From positions 1-9,310 of the forward strand of contig JAQGJO010000151.1 of NCBI GenBank assembly GCA_028290595.1: a DNA stretch of 9,310 bases. The letters are read 5' to 3'. The stretch is from Hyphomicrobiales bacterium. GTDB lineage: Bacteria > Pseudomonadota > Alphaproteobacteria > Rhizobiales > Beijerinckiaceae. A program made the position numbers and the translations under genes. Position 1 is the first letter of the stretch, and each line of letters starts with the position of its first letter. The notes under the pieces were generated by a model, which had not been told where the DNA came from, did no database searches, and saw only the letters and a program-made list of their open reading frames with translations. Shown here in pieces: positions 1 to 7,140 of this stretch.

Positions 1-1
1 C

Positions 2-775
2 GACGATGACGCCATTCCAGAATTTGAATGGCTGATGGATCTCGCCAAATCATATCGGACGGCAGAGGTTGGCGCCGCCGGTGGGTTTGTCTACGACAAC
101 ACGGGCGTCACCTTTCAAACGGAATTCGAAACGACAGACCGCCTCGGCTATTCCGATTCGAGTTGGCAAAACGCGGCGCCCCACACCAACTTTCCCTTCT
201 CGGCAGCCTATCCTCATCTATTGGGAACCAATTGCTCCATCAGGAGAAGCGCGCTTCTCGAAATCGGCGGCTTCGACGAGGAGTATGAATATTTTCTGGA
301 GGAGACCGACGTCTGCTGCCGGTTGAACGATGCCGGCTTTAAAATCGATCAACGATCAGATGCTTTCGTCCACCATAAATATGCGCCCAGCGACATACGC
401 AACGAACACAAGATCCTCACCAACTGGTATCCGCTGATCAAGAACCGGATATATTTTGGACTTCGCAACGCCAGATATCACCACTCAATGCGAGAGATCG
501 TTGAGGCGGGACTGCGCGATATCAACAGATATGGATCGGATCTCTGCCGCAGGCTTGCGGACGGCATCTACAAGCAGGAAGATCTGGACCGGTTCAACGC
601 CCAGGCCGATGCGGCACTTGAAGACGGAATATTGCGTGGCCTGCGGCCTGAACGGAAGCTTTTGTCGGCCGAGACGATCGCCGCCTATCAGTCGCCCTTC
701 CTGCCTTACAAAGCCGGGCTCGCCTGCGCCGATGCAAGGTCGTCATCGAGGACGATCCTTCCGAGCGAGACCTAG
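2..775 (+). CDS. Glycosyltransferase family 2 protein, 5' end cut by the window edge
   Basis: This is the C-terminal 257 residues of a GT-A fold glycosyltransferase; the reading frame is open through the left edge, so the start lies outside. The first visible residues are DDDAIPEFEWL, the metal and nucleotide-sugar binding DxD region of GT2 enzymes. Further on come LGTNCSIRR, GGFDEEYEYF (visible residues about 89-98) and EETDVCCRL (about 100-108), the usual acceptor-side and catalytic-base region of GT2 proteins. The following 150 residues, with HHKYAP and a helical tail, are less conserved. Such enzymes transfer a sugar from a nucleotide-sugar to a polysaccharide or surface glycan, usually on the cytoplasmic side of the inner membrane. 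Donor and acceptor cannot be told. The gene stops with TAG 13 bases before the convergent MFS gene. The last 25 or so residues look less protein-like than the rest, so a frameshift near the 3' end is possible. Confidence 0.85.
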   Translation, partial: DDDAIPEFEWLMDLAKSYRTAEVGAAGGFVYDNTGVTFQTEFETTDRLGYSDSSWQNAAPHTNFPFSAAYPHLLGTNCSIRRSALLEIGGFDEEYEYFLEETDVCCRLNDAGFKIDQRSDAFVHHKYAPSDIRNEHKILTNWYPLIKNRIYFGLRNARYHHSMREIVEAGLRDINRYGSDLCRRLADGIYKQEDLDRFNAQADAALEDGILRGLRPERKLLSAETIAAYQSPFLPYKAGLACADARSSSRTILPSET

Positions 776-788
776 CTCGACATTTCTC

Positions 789-1979
789 TCAGGTAAAGCG
801 TCGCGACGATGGGCGAAGCCGCGCGAAGAAATAGCCGGCAAACAGCGCTACACATAAAATACCGAGGCCATTGACGACAGCCGCCGCGGCTGCACCGATG
901 GCCGCGATCTCCGCACCCCAGATGATGGGACCGAGCGTCTGACCAAGGAAGAACGAAAAGGCGTGGCCGGAGAAGGCGGTGGCGCGGTTGTTCGGCGCAA
1001 TCTCCGAGACTTCCGCCTGGACCGAATTGTGGATCATGAAAAAGCCGATGCCGACGAAAGCCATGATCCCGACCTCGATGGGCCAGGCCCAGCCGAAAGA
1101 ATAGGCGATGAAGGCAGTGCAGAGGACCAAGCCGCCGACGATGATCATGGTCGGCCGAGCGAAAAAGCGCAGCATGATCGGAATCGAAAACGAAAGTATC
1201 ATCGAGCCTATGGCCAGGCCCGCGATGATAAAACCCGCCTCCCGGACACCACCATTGTTCTGGCTCGCCAGGATCGGCGCAATATGCGGCAGTACGCCGA
1301 ACGTCATGCCGCCGACGATGAACGCGGTGCTGTAGCACATGCGCGCAACCGGATTGCGCAGGATGCCGCCATAGATGCGCAACGCTGCTCGCGGGCTGAA
1401 CGCCTTTGATTGCGGACGCCCGGCATTCGGCAGAAAGGCCGTTGCCATCGCCGCCGAGGCCAGACCCACCACGGAGCAGATCAGGATCACGCCGCGCCAG
1501 CCGATCACCGGCTCGACCATGCCGGCGAAGACCGCGCCGAGCAATTGGCCGAGCATGGCGGAGGTGACGAAACGCGCAATCATGGCCTGCCGGTTCGACG
1601 GCGGATAGATATCGCCGATCATCGCCATGGCCACCGGGATTACGCCTGCCGCCGCGATGCCGGTGAGCGGTCGCAACACCAGCAGCGTTTCGAAATTCGG
1701 AGAAAAAGCGCTGGCCAGGAGAAACAGGCCGGTCGCCCACAGCGCGATCTTCAGCACCCTGTTCTTGCCGAAATGATCGCCGACACTGCCCAGAACCGGT
1801 TGAACCAGCGCATAGGGCAGCGCCATGGCGGAGGCGAGCAGCGCAACCGACGACGTCGAAACCGCAAGATCGCGCGACAGCGCCACCGTCAACGGATCGA
1901 GCGTGCGCGTTGAAATGGCGCTGGTGAAACCGCACAGCAGAAAAATAAAAAACACCAAGGGAGAGCCTGTGAAACGCAT
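789..1979 (-). CDS. MFS transporter (DHA1-like), second copy of a tandem pair
   Basis: This is a 396-residue, very hydrophobic protein with about 12 predicted membrane segments, the usual size of a drug:H+ antiporter-type major facilitator. Motif A is visible as GSVGDHFGKNRVL (residues 64-76), in the loop between segments 2 and 3. An N-terminal RTLDPL (25-30) and a C-terminal HNSVQAEV block match the same blocks in the upstream MFS gene, so the two are paralogs. An ATG at 1979 was chosen. The frame can be extended to 2108, but that would overlap the upstream MFS gene and add a non-hydrophobic 43-residue leader absent from the paralog. The ribosome binding site is weak. The gene is probably the last of the operon starting at the RidA gene, 76 bases after its paralog. 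It likely exports a small molecule across the inner membrane; the substrate is unknown. Confidence 0.88.
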   Translation of the reverse strand: MRFTGSPLVFFIFLLCGFTSAISTRTLDPLTVALSRDLAVSTSSVALLASAMALPYALVQPVLGSVGDHFGKNRVLKIALWATGLFLLASAFSPNFETLLVLRPLTGIAAAGVIPVAMAMIGDIYPPSNRQAMIARFVTSAMLGQLLGAVFAGMVEPVIGWRGVILICSVVGLASAAMATAFLPNAGRPQSKAFSPRAALRIYGGILRNPVARMCYSTAFIVGGMTFGVLPHIAPILASQNNGGVREAGFIIAGLAIGSMILSFSIPIMLRFFARPTMIIVGGLVLCTAFIAYSFGWAWPIEVGIMAFVGIGFFMIHNSVQAEVSEIAPNNRATAFSGHAFSFFLGQTLGPIIWGAEIAAIGAAAAAVVNGLGILCVALFAGYFFARLRPSSRRFT

Positions 1980-2023
1980 ACGTGCCGATCGGCAGAATGA
2001 TTTAGGCCTAGTGGGCTGGTCCG

Positions 2024-2042
2024 CCAATGTCCAATGCCAATG
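2024..2042. repeat. Three CCAATG units between the two MFS genes
   Basis: The hexamer CCAATG occurs at 2024-2029, 2031-2036 and 2037-2042, with one base between the first two and none between the last two. It lies in the 76-base gap between the two MFS genes, in the transcribed leader of the downstream copy, where it reads CATTGG. It could be a protein binding site, an RNA element or chance; there is no further support. Confidence 0.4.
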
Positions 2043-2055
2043 GAGCCCAGTCGCG

Positions 2056-3237
2056 TCAGAATCCGGTTGTTCCAGACAGGCGGCGCTGGCGGGCGAACAG
2101 ATACGCAATGAGCGGGCCCAGCGCCAGCAGCACCAGACCGCACGAGATCAGGGTCGTCGTCGCGCCGAAATAGTAAATGCTCGGTCCGACCAGCAACGGC
2201 CCCAGCGCCTGCCCGCAGAACAGCGAAAACGAATGCATGGAAAAGGCCGAGCCGCGCGAGTCCGTCGTCAGCGCCGCGACTTCGGCCTGGATCGAATTGT
2301 GCATCAGCATGTAGCCAAGGCCGGTGAGACAGAACAACACCGCCGAAATCTGCCACACCAGGCCGAGGCTGAGCGAGATGATGCCGGCCGATGCAAAGAA
2401 GCCGCCGATGAACATGAGCTGATAGCGGCTGAAGATCTTCAGCAGCCATTTCAGCGACAGCGAATAAATAAGCCCGCCGATGCCGACGCCGGCGATGATG
2501 AGGCCGGCTTCCTTGGCGCCGCCGAGACCACGCGTCTCCAGAATGAGACCGATGAACGGCAGCACGCCGTAGATGGCAATGCCTTCGGTGAAGACTGCGC
2601 CGAAGCAGATCAAGGCGCGGGGATTGGCGAAGACCTTTTTGTAACCCGCCGCTGCATGAGCAAAGCTGATGCGCTCTCCATGCCGGTCGGGCGATGGCTC
2701 GTCGACCTTGAACGTCATGATCACGGCGGCAGTGAGCGCCACCCCCAGGCCGATGACGAAGATGGCGCGCCAGCTTATGTATTCGGCCAGGAGACCCGCA
2801 ACGGTCGTGGCGAAGATCATTCCGGTCAATCCCGCCGAGAGGAACTGTCCCATGGCAAGTTGGCGTTTCGATGCTTCGACCCGGTCGCCGATGATCGCCA
2901 TGGTCACCGGCATGATGCCGCCGCCGGCAAAGCCGCCAACGAGACGCGCAGCAAGCAGCACTGTCAGTGTCGGCGACAGAACCACCGCCACAAGACAGAT
3001 TGCCTGCAGCCAGAGACAGAAGCGCAGCACCTTGATCTTGCCGTAGAAGTCGCCGATGGGCCCGAGCAGAGGCTGGCCGAAGGCGTAAGGCAGTGCATAG
3101 AACGACGTCGCCAGTGCCGCGGTTGCAACCGGAACATTGAATTCGCGCGCGATCGGCAGGATCAACGGATCCATGGCGCGATTGGAGATCGCGGAAGCCA
3201 GGGCACACAAGGCAAACGGCAAAAGCGTCCAGCGCAT
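2056..3237 (-). CDS. MFS transporter (DHA1-like), first copy of a tandem pair
   Basis: This is a 393-residue major facilitator with about 12 predicted membrane helices. Motif A reads GPIGDFYGKIKVL (residues 59-71). The N-terminal SAISNRAMDPL block (15-25) and LPYAFGQPLLG just before motif A have close counterparts in the downstream MFS protein, as does the C-terminal HNSIQAEV...GSAFSMHSFS region. The gene is therefore one half of a diverged tandem duplication. DHA1-type proteins are proton-driven exporters of sugars, nucleosides or toxic compounds; the substrate here is unknown. Its ATG lies one base after the TAG of the GDPD gene (TAG-C-ATG), with only a weak AGG ahead, so translation is probably coupled to GDPD. 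Membership of the same operon as the RidA and GDPD genes is inferred from strand and spacing. Confidence 0.9.
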   Translation of the reverse strand: MRWTLLPFALCALASAISNRAMDPLILPIAREFNVPVATAALATSFYALPYAFGQPLLGPIGDFYGKIKVLRFCLWLQAICLVAVVLSPTLTVLLAARLVGGFAGGGIMPVTMAIIGDRVEASKRQLAMGQFLSAGLTGMIFATTVAGLLAEYISWRAIFVIGLGVALTAAVIMTFKVDEPSPDRHGERISFAHAAAGYKKVFANPRALICFGAVFTEGIAIYGVLPFIGLILETRGLGGAKEAGLIIAGVGIGGLIYSLSLKWLLKIFSRYQLMFIGGFFASAGIISLSLGLVWQISAVLFCLTGLGYMLMHNSIQAEVAALTTDSRGSAFSMHSFSLFCGQALGPLLVGPSIYYFGATTTLISCGLVLLALGPLIAYLFARQRRLSGTTGF

Positions 3238-3238
3238 G

Positions 3239-4009
3239 CTAGCCTGGCAGCCAGTTCTCGAACACGATCTGGTCGGCCCAGAGCGACGCCGTTTGAAACT
3301 GCGCGGGCGTGCGCACCGTCCAGGTCATGACCGGAACGTTCAATGCCCGGCGCAGCAGATGCGGCACCGCATGCGGAAAATCATTGACCGAATAAGACAG
3401 GAAATCCGGTCGCGTCGCATCCCAGTGCAGAAAATTGGCTAGAACGCGCTTCTCCTCGGCGCTGAGGAAATTCCACTCCTCGTCATCGTAATGCGCCTCG
3501 GCCACCATGCCGAGCGGCACGCCGGCAATGCCCAGCGCGTCGCGATTGCAGCGCAGATGCGCCATCACCTGCGGATCGAAACTTTTCAGCACAATCCGGC
3601 CCGGATGCTTGGCGACAATCTTTGCCGTGTGTTCGGCAAGCCGTATGTCGCCGGTGAACGCGCTCTTGATTTCGATGACGAGCACATGGTCGGCGCCGAT
3701 GACGTCGAGCAGCGCCGCGAGGGTGGGAATGGTCTCAGCCCCGCCGCGCAAGCCTGTCGCGGCGAGCTGAGCCGCAGTCTGGTCGGCGACCTTGCCCTGC
3801 CCGTCCGTCAATCGTTCGAGGGTGAAATCGTGAAACACGAAGACTTCACCGTCCGCCGACATCTGCACATCGCATTCGACGCCATAGTTCGAGGCAACCG
3901 CCCGCCGCGCCGCCGCCAGCGAATTTTCGATGACGCCGTTCTTCTTGTCGTGCAGACCGCGATGGGCGATCGGTCGCGACACGAGCCAGGAAAGCGAGTT
4001 TCCCGTCAT
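3239..4009 (-). CDS. Glycerophosphodiester phosphodiesterase (GDPD) family protein
   Basis: This 256-residue protein has the TIM-barrel signatures of the GDPD family, which cleaves glycerophosphodiesters to glycerol 3-phosphate and an alcohol using a divalent metal. Visible are HRG at 16-18 (catalytic His16), Glu28 in IENS, ECD at 45-47 (metal ligands Glu45 and Asp47), HD at 60-61 (second catalytic His60) and the strand IEIK at 112-115. All core catalytic residues are present. A late MTWTVR strand and the terminal FENWLPG fit the end of the barrel. No signal peptide is seen, so it should act in the cytoplasm. Its ATG overlaps the TGA of the RidA gene (ATGA, 4006-4009), a sign of translational coupling, and the MFS gene follows after one base. 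It may recycle phospholipid head-group diesters; the true substrate is not evident. Confidence 0.93.
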   Translation of the reverse strand: MTGNSLSWLVSRPIAHRGLHDKKNGVIENSLAAARRAVASNYGVECDVQMSADGEVFVFHDFTLERLTDGQGKVADQTAAQLAATGLRGGAETIPTLAALLDVIGADHVLVIEIKSAFTGDIRLAEHTAKIVAKHPGRIVLKSFDPQVMAHLRCNRDALGIAGVPLGMVAEAHYDDEEWNFLSAEEKRVLANFLHWDATRPDFLSYSVNDFPHAVPHLLRRALNVPVMTWTVRTPAQFQTASLWADQIVFENWLPG

Positions 4010-4479
4010 CCCGCGATCTCGAAGCTTGCTTCAACTTCGACGGCAGCGTTGAGCGGCAGTTCGGCGACACCCACGGTCGAGCGCGCATGCCGCCCCGCCT
4101 CGCCCAATATGGCGACCATCAAGTCGGACGCGCCGTTCATCACGCCGGGCAAGGCGTGGAAACCAGGCGCTGCCGCGATAAAACCGCCGAGGCGCTGACA
4201 GCGTCGAATTCGCGCCAGATCGCCCAGGGCACCACGCGCCTGCGCCAGCACATTGATGGCGCACTGACGCGCCGCCTCCTTGCCCGCCACATCATCGACA
4301 TCGCCGCCGACCTTGCCGGTGAAGCGCGCAGCGAGCTTGCCGTCGGCGTCAAACGGCAATTGTCCGGAAATCGTTAATATGGACCCGCAGATCGTCCAGG
4401 GAACGTAATTGGCGATGGGCGCGGCGGGACTGGGAAGCTCGATTCCCATATCCTTCAGCCGTGCATCGATGGACGACAT
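4006..4479 (-). CDS. RidA family protein (YjgF/YER057c/UK114), first gene of a four-gene operon
   Basis: This 157-residue protein belongs to the Rid superfamily, whose members include enamine/imine deaminases that remove reactive products of PLP enzymes. Visible landmarks are ISGQLP (37-42), the N-terminal strand block of the fold, and ARSTVGVAELP (132-142), in which Arg133 aligns with the carboxylate-binding arginine of Escherichia coli RidA. VEVEA (147-151) carries Glu150. The Arg argues for a deaminase-competent site, although the protein is longer than the roughly 130 residues of RidA itself and carries AAAPGFHALPGVMNGASD in the middle, as in the longer YjgF-like subgroups. The start at 4479 is fixed by a strong AGGAGG six bases upstream. 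The gene heads the operon and shares ATGA with the GDPD gene. The substrate and exact Rid subgroup are not certain. Confidence 0.92.
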   Translation of the reverse strand: MSSIDARLKDMGIELPSPAAPIANYVPWTICGSILTISGQLPFDADGKLAARFTGKVGGDVDDVAGKEAARQCAINVLAQARGALGDLARIRRCQRLGGFIAAAPGFHALPGVMNGASDLMVAILGEAGRHARSTVGVAELPLNAAVEVEASFEIAG

Positions 4480-4485
4480 GAAATT

Positions 4486-4491
4486 CCTCCT
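4486..4491 (-). promoter_or_regulatory. Strong ribosome binding site of the RidA gene
   Basis: On the minus strand AGGAGG stands six bases before the ATG at 4479. It is the strongest Shine-Dalgarno match seen at standard spacing in the window and fixes the start. The downstream operon genes have only weak sites, which suggests ribosomes load here and continue by coupling. Confidence 0.8.
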
Positions 4492-4668
4492 CTGGAAATC
4501 CGCGACCGAAACGTTAGGTTCTGTCGGACAAGATTTCGGATATGCCTATTCCGGATAACTGACTGGCAAGTTTTCTGCTTGCCTCAAGACTGGATTATGC
4601 CGCTTGCCGCCGACGACCGAAACCCTAATTTCGCCACGTCGGACGCCTATTCGGCATTGATTCCCTTT
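4492..4668. promoter_or_regulatory. Divergent promoter region between the RidA operon and the EipB-like gene
   Basis: This noncoding stretch must hold the promoters of two divergent units. No strong consensus promoter is visible. On the minus strand CTTGCC (4570-4565) and GCATAT (4545-4540) resemble the rhizobial -35 and -10 forms, but the 19-base spacing is long, so this is only a candidate. No GTTC-N7-GTTC LexA-type site and no TTAA-N7-TTAA CtrA-type site was found here. Confidence 0.45.
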
Positions 4669-4672
4669 GGAG
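4669..4672 (+). promoter_or_regulatory. Ribosome binding site that decides the start of the EipB-like gene
   Basis: GGAG stands nine bases before the ATG at 4682. A TTG at 4667 in the same frame overlaps this GGAG and has no comparable site of its own, so the ATG is preferred and the protein is 280 residues rather than 285. Confidence 0.65.
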
Positions 4673-4681
4673 CCCAACCGC

Positions 4682-5524
4682 ATGGCGCGTCATTCGTTCT
4701 TTGTATTCCGCCAAATCCCGAATTACGCGCTGGCCGCCGGTTTTCTGGCGCTCGCCGGTGTCCCGGCCCACGCGGCGAATGTAAGCCTCGCGGCCCACCG
4801 CGCCGTCTACGATCTGTCCTTCCTCCGCGGCACCGGCAGCGCCGCGCCGGTGTCGGCCCAGGGCCGCATCGTTTATGAATTCACCGGCTCGGCCTGCAAA
4901 GGCTATCAGGTCTCGTTCCGGCAATTGACCGAAATCACACCGTCCGAGGGCGAGCCGCGCCTGACCGACACCCGCTCGCTGACCTTTGAAAGCGCCGACG
5001 GCAAGACCCTGCACTACCGCATCGAGAACCTTGTCGGCGGACAGGTCGCCAGCACCAACGAGGGCGAGGCCACGCGCTCGGGTGACGGCGCCTTGTCGAT
5101 CGACATCAGCAAGCCGGCACCGAAAAAAAGCGATAACAACTCCGACGCCATCTTTCCCACCGCACAGATGGTCAAATCCATCGAAGCAGCGCGCAACGGC
5201 GAGTCCGCTGTCGAAATGCAAATCTACGACGGTTCGGACGGCGGCGATAAAATCTATCACACGCTTAACGTCATCGGCCACGGCTCCAAGGCTGCCTTGA
5301 GCGACCCGACGCAGACGACGCCGGCGATGAAGGATCTGTCGCGCTGGAGAGTCACCGTCAGTTATTTCGACACCGCCAAGTCCGATTCCAATCCGAGTTA
5401 TACTCTGGCGTTCCAGATGTGGGAGAACGGCGTCTCGAGCGATCTCGTTCTCGACTATGGCGACTTCGCGCTCAAGGGCACGATGACGAAGCTGGAAATG
5501 CTGCCGGAAGCACCCTGCCCCTAG
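4682..5524 (+). CDS. eipB: EipB-like periplasmic cell envelope integrity protein (DUF1849)
   Basis: This 280-residue protein starts with a signal peptide: positive residues, then a hydrophobic core LAAGFLALAGV, then AHA before the likely cleavage site after residue 31. It is thus probably periplasmic. The mature part, beginning with HRAVYDLSF and continuing with QGRIVYEF, LTFESADGKTLHYRIEN, IFPTAQM and SRWRVTVSYFD, matches the DUF1849 family. That family's studied member, Brucella EipB, forms a beta-spiral and supports outer envelope integrity. The protein has exactly two cysteines, Cys72 and Cys279, the latter next to last. They fit the single conserved disulfide that ties the N-terminal part to the C-terminus in EipB. 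The gene is divergent from the RidA operon and convergent with dinB, with 22 bases between the stops. It stands alone, and its direct partner is unknown here. Family assignment is from recalled family features, not a search. Confidence 0.88.
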   Translation: MARHSFFVFRQIPNYALAAGFLALAGVPAHAANVSLAAHRAVYDLSFLRGTGSAAPVSAQGRIVYEFTGSACKGYQVSFRQLTEITPSEGEPRLTDTRSLTFESADGKTLHYRIENLVGGQVASTNEGEATRSGDGALSIDISKPAPKKSDNNSDAIFPTAQMVKSIEAARNGESAVEMQIYDGSDGGDKIYHTLNVIGHGSKAALSDPTQTTPAMKDLSRWRVTVSYFDTAKSDSNPSYTLAFQMWENGVSSDLVLDYGDFALKGTMTKLEMLPEAPCP

Positions 5525-5546
5525 CGCCTTGCCCCCAGAGCCTTGC

Positions 5547-6842
5547 CTAGGTCTCGCCGGAACGGTCAGAACGCCGGCCGGATTTCACTCCGAACACGAT
5601 GCCCTTGACGACGGCGGCGCTGCCGAATTTTTCCCGCAGGCGATCGACGGCGGCTTCCGTCGCCTTTTGACGGACGATTCCCGTATCGGCGAGATCGCCG
5701 TGATCCGCCTCTGACGCAGGCACAAGATTGGAAATGCCGACGCCGATGAGGCGGTATTTCCGTCCCGTCGCCTCCTTGGCGAGGAGATCGCGGGCGGCCT
5801 CGAAAATCTTGCCAGATAGTTGCGTTGGCTCCGATAGCATGCGCGCCCGCGTGATGGTTCGAAAGTCGTCGGTCTTCAGTTTCAACTGCAGGCTGTCGCC
5901 GGAAATCTCCTGCGCTTTGAGCCGCGCTGAAACTCTCTCGCTGAGCGAAAACAACCGCTGCGCCAAGATTTTAAAATCGCCGATATCATCTTCGAACGTG
6001 GTTTCCGCCGACACGCTTTTACGCTCGCGATCGGCCGAAACCACGCGATCGTCGATGCCGTTGGAAAGCCGCCACAGCCGCTGTCCTTCGGCGCCCAGCC
6101 GGCGCATCATCTCGACCTCGTCGAGCGCCTGGATATCGCCGATGGTGCGCAGGCCGCCGCGCTCGAGGCGCTCCTGCGCGACCCGCCCGACGCCCCAGAT
6201 GGCGCCGACGGGACGCTCGGCCAGAAACGCCTTGGCTTCACTTTTGCCGATGATGGCAAAGCCGCGTGGCTTGTCGAGATCGGACGCCATTTTCGCCAGG
6301 AACTTGCAATAGGACAGACCGACGGACACCGTGATGCCGACGTCCTTTTCGATGCGCGCGGCAAACCGCGCCAGCACGAGCGCCGGGCTGGCATGATGCA
6401 GGCGCTCGGTGCCGGTGAGATCGAGAAACGCCTCGTCGATCGACAGCGGCTCGACCAGCGGCGTCAGTTCAAGCATCAGATCGCGAACCTGCTGCCCAAC
6501 GAGAACATATTTCTGCATGTTGGGCGGAACGATCGTCGCCTGCGGGCAGAGCGCCAGAGCCTTGAACATCGGCATGGCGGAGCGCACGCCGAAGGTGCGC
6601 GCGATGTAGCAGCAGGTCGAAACCACGCCGCGCTTGCCGCCGCCGATGATCAGCGGCTTGTCGCGCAATGAGGGATCGTCCCGCTTTTCCACAGCCGCGT
6701 AGAAGGCGTCACAATCGATATGGGCGACGCTCAAGGCATCGCGCTCTGGATGGCGGATCAGGCGTGGCGAACCACATGCGGCGCAGCGTCGCGCCGCCGG
6801 CGTTTCATGCAAGCAATCGCGGCAGAGGCCGGAAGCGCTCAT
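5547..6842 (-). CDS. dinB: DNA polymerase IV (Y family) with an N-terminal four-cysteine extension
   Basis: This 431-residue error-prone polymerase copies past damaged bases. The palm motifs are clear: HIDCDAFYAAVE (41-52) with metal ligand Asp43 and Tyr48 at the steric-gate position, and SIDEAF (134-139) with Asp136 and Glu137. SYCKFLAKMASD (177-188) follows, then a helix-hairpin-helix around 207-235 and a little-finger domain in the last third. Before the palm are about 38 extra residues with Cys7-x2-Cys10 and Cys20-x2-Cys23, a zinc-ribbon-like pattern that E. coli DinB lacks. No obvious clamp-binding peptide is seen at the C-terminus. The ATG at 6842 was chosen because it gives this extension and lies seven bases after the DUF3572 stop; the frame stays open to 7037, but that part overlaps DUF3572 in another frame. 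The two genes probably form one transcript. No LexA box was seen upstream. Confidence 0.95.
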   Translation of the reverse strand: MSASGLCRDCLHETPAARRCAACGSPRLIRHPERDALSVAHIDCDAFYAAVEKRDDPSLRDKPLIIGGGKRGVVSTCCYIARTFGVRSAMPMFKALALCPQATIVPPNMQKYVLVGQQVRDLMLELTPLVEPLSIDEAFLDLTGTERLHHASPALVLARFAARIEKDVGITVSVGLSYCKFLAKMASDLDKPRGFAIIGKSEAKAFLAERPVGAIWGVGRVAQERLERGGLRTIGDIQALDEVEMMRRLGAEGQRLWRLSNGIDDRVVSADRERKSVSAETTFEDDIGDFKILAQRLFSLSERVSARLKAQEISGDSLQLKLKTDDFRTITRARMLSEPTQLSGKIFEAARDLLAKEATGRKYRLIGVGISNLVPASEADHGDLADTGIVRQKATEAAVDRLREKFGSAAVVKGIVFGVKSGRRSDRSGET

Positions 6843-6849
6843 GGCCCGC

Positions 6850-7140
6850 TCATGGTTCGCAATCGCGGTCGAACCTCGCCAGGACCCGCAGGGCCTTGCC
6901 GACATCGGCCGGATCACGCCCGGTATTTGCCGAAAAAGCCAACAGCAGGCTTTCGTCTGAGGTAAAGTACTCGAGAACCGCCGCCAGAAAGCCCGGATCT
7001 GAGGCCGCCAGCCGTATTGTGGCCGGATCCAGCCCACTCAAGGACAGGAACCGCTCGAGCCGTTCGGGATCGCTCGCCAGGAACGAAAGCGCCTCTATCG
7101 CCAGCGCCTCTGCTGCTTCACGATTGATTTCAACGGACAT
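6850..7140 (-). CDS. DUF3572 family protein of unknown function
   Basis: This small acidic protein of 96 residues matches what I recall of DUF3572, a family of short alphaproteobacterial proteins often found next to divK and dinB. It has no cysteine pair or known catalytic motif, no signal peptide and no membrane segment. It looks all-helical, with repeated short blocks FLASDPERLERFL (20-32), SGLDPATIRLAASDPGF (35-51) and VLEYFTSDESLLLAF (55-69), perhaps a compact helical bundle. The start is supported by AAGGG on the minus strand (7149-7153), eight bases before the ATG. It is followed after seven bases by dinB, so co-transcription is likely, and a role in DNA damage tolerance is a guess from position only. 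It is divergent from divK. Confidence 0.85.
   Translation of the reverse strand: MSVEINREAAEALAIEALSFLASDPERLERFLSLSGLDPATIRLAASDPGFLAAVLEYFTSDESLLLAFSANTGRDPADVGKALRVLARFDRDCEP

Noticed and set aside
2012..2049. Hairpin TGGGCT/AGCCCA between the two MFS genes
   Set aside because: The stem is six bases around a 26-base loop with no T-run; too weak for a terminator or regulatory RNA claim.
1980..2108. N-terminal extension of the downstream MFS gene to 2108
   Set aside because: It would overlap the upstream MFS gene, adds a non-hydrophobic leader, and has no counterpart in the paralog, which begins like the 1979 start.
1825..3330. A 501-codon open frame on the plus strand across both MFS genes
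   Set aside because: It is antisense to two clear membrane transporters, its product is rich in Arg, Gln, Asp and His with no recognisable domain, and long antisense frames are common in GC-rich DNA.
4667..4681. TTG start five codons upstream for the EipB-like gene
   Set aside because: The TTG overlaps the GGAG that serves the ATG at 4682 and lacks its own ribosome binding site.
6843..7037. N-terminal extension of dinB to 7037
   Set aside because: This part is the out-of-frame shadow of the DUF3572 gene and has no family similarity; the ATG at 6842 gives a normal protein of this clade.
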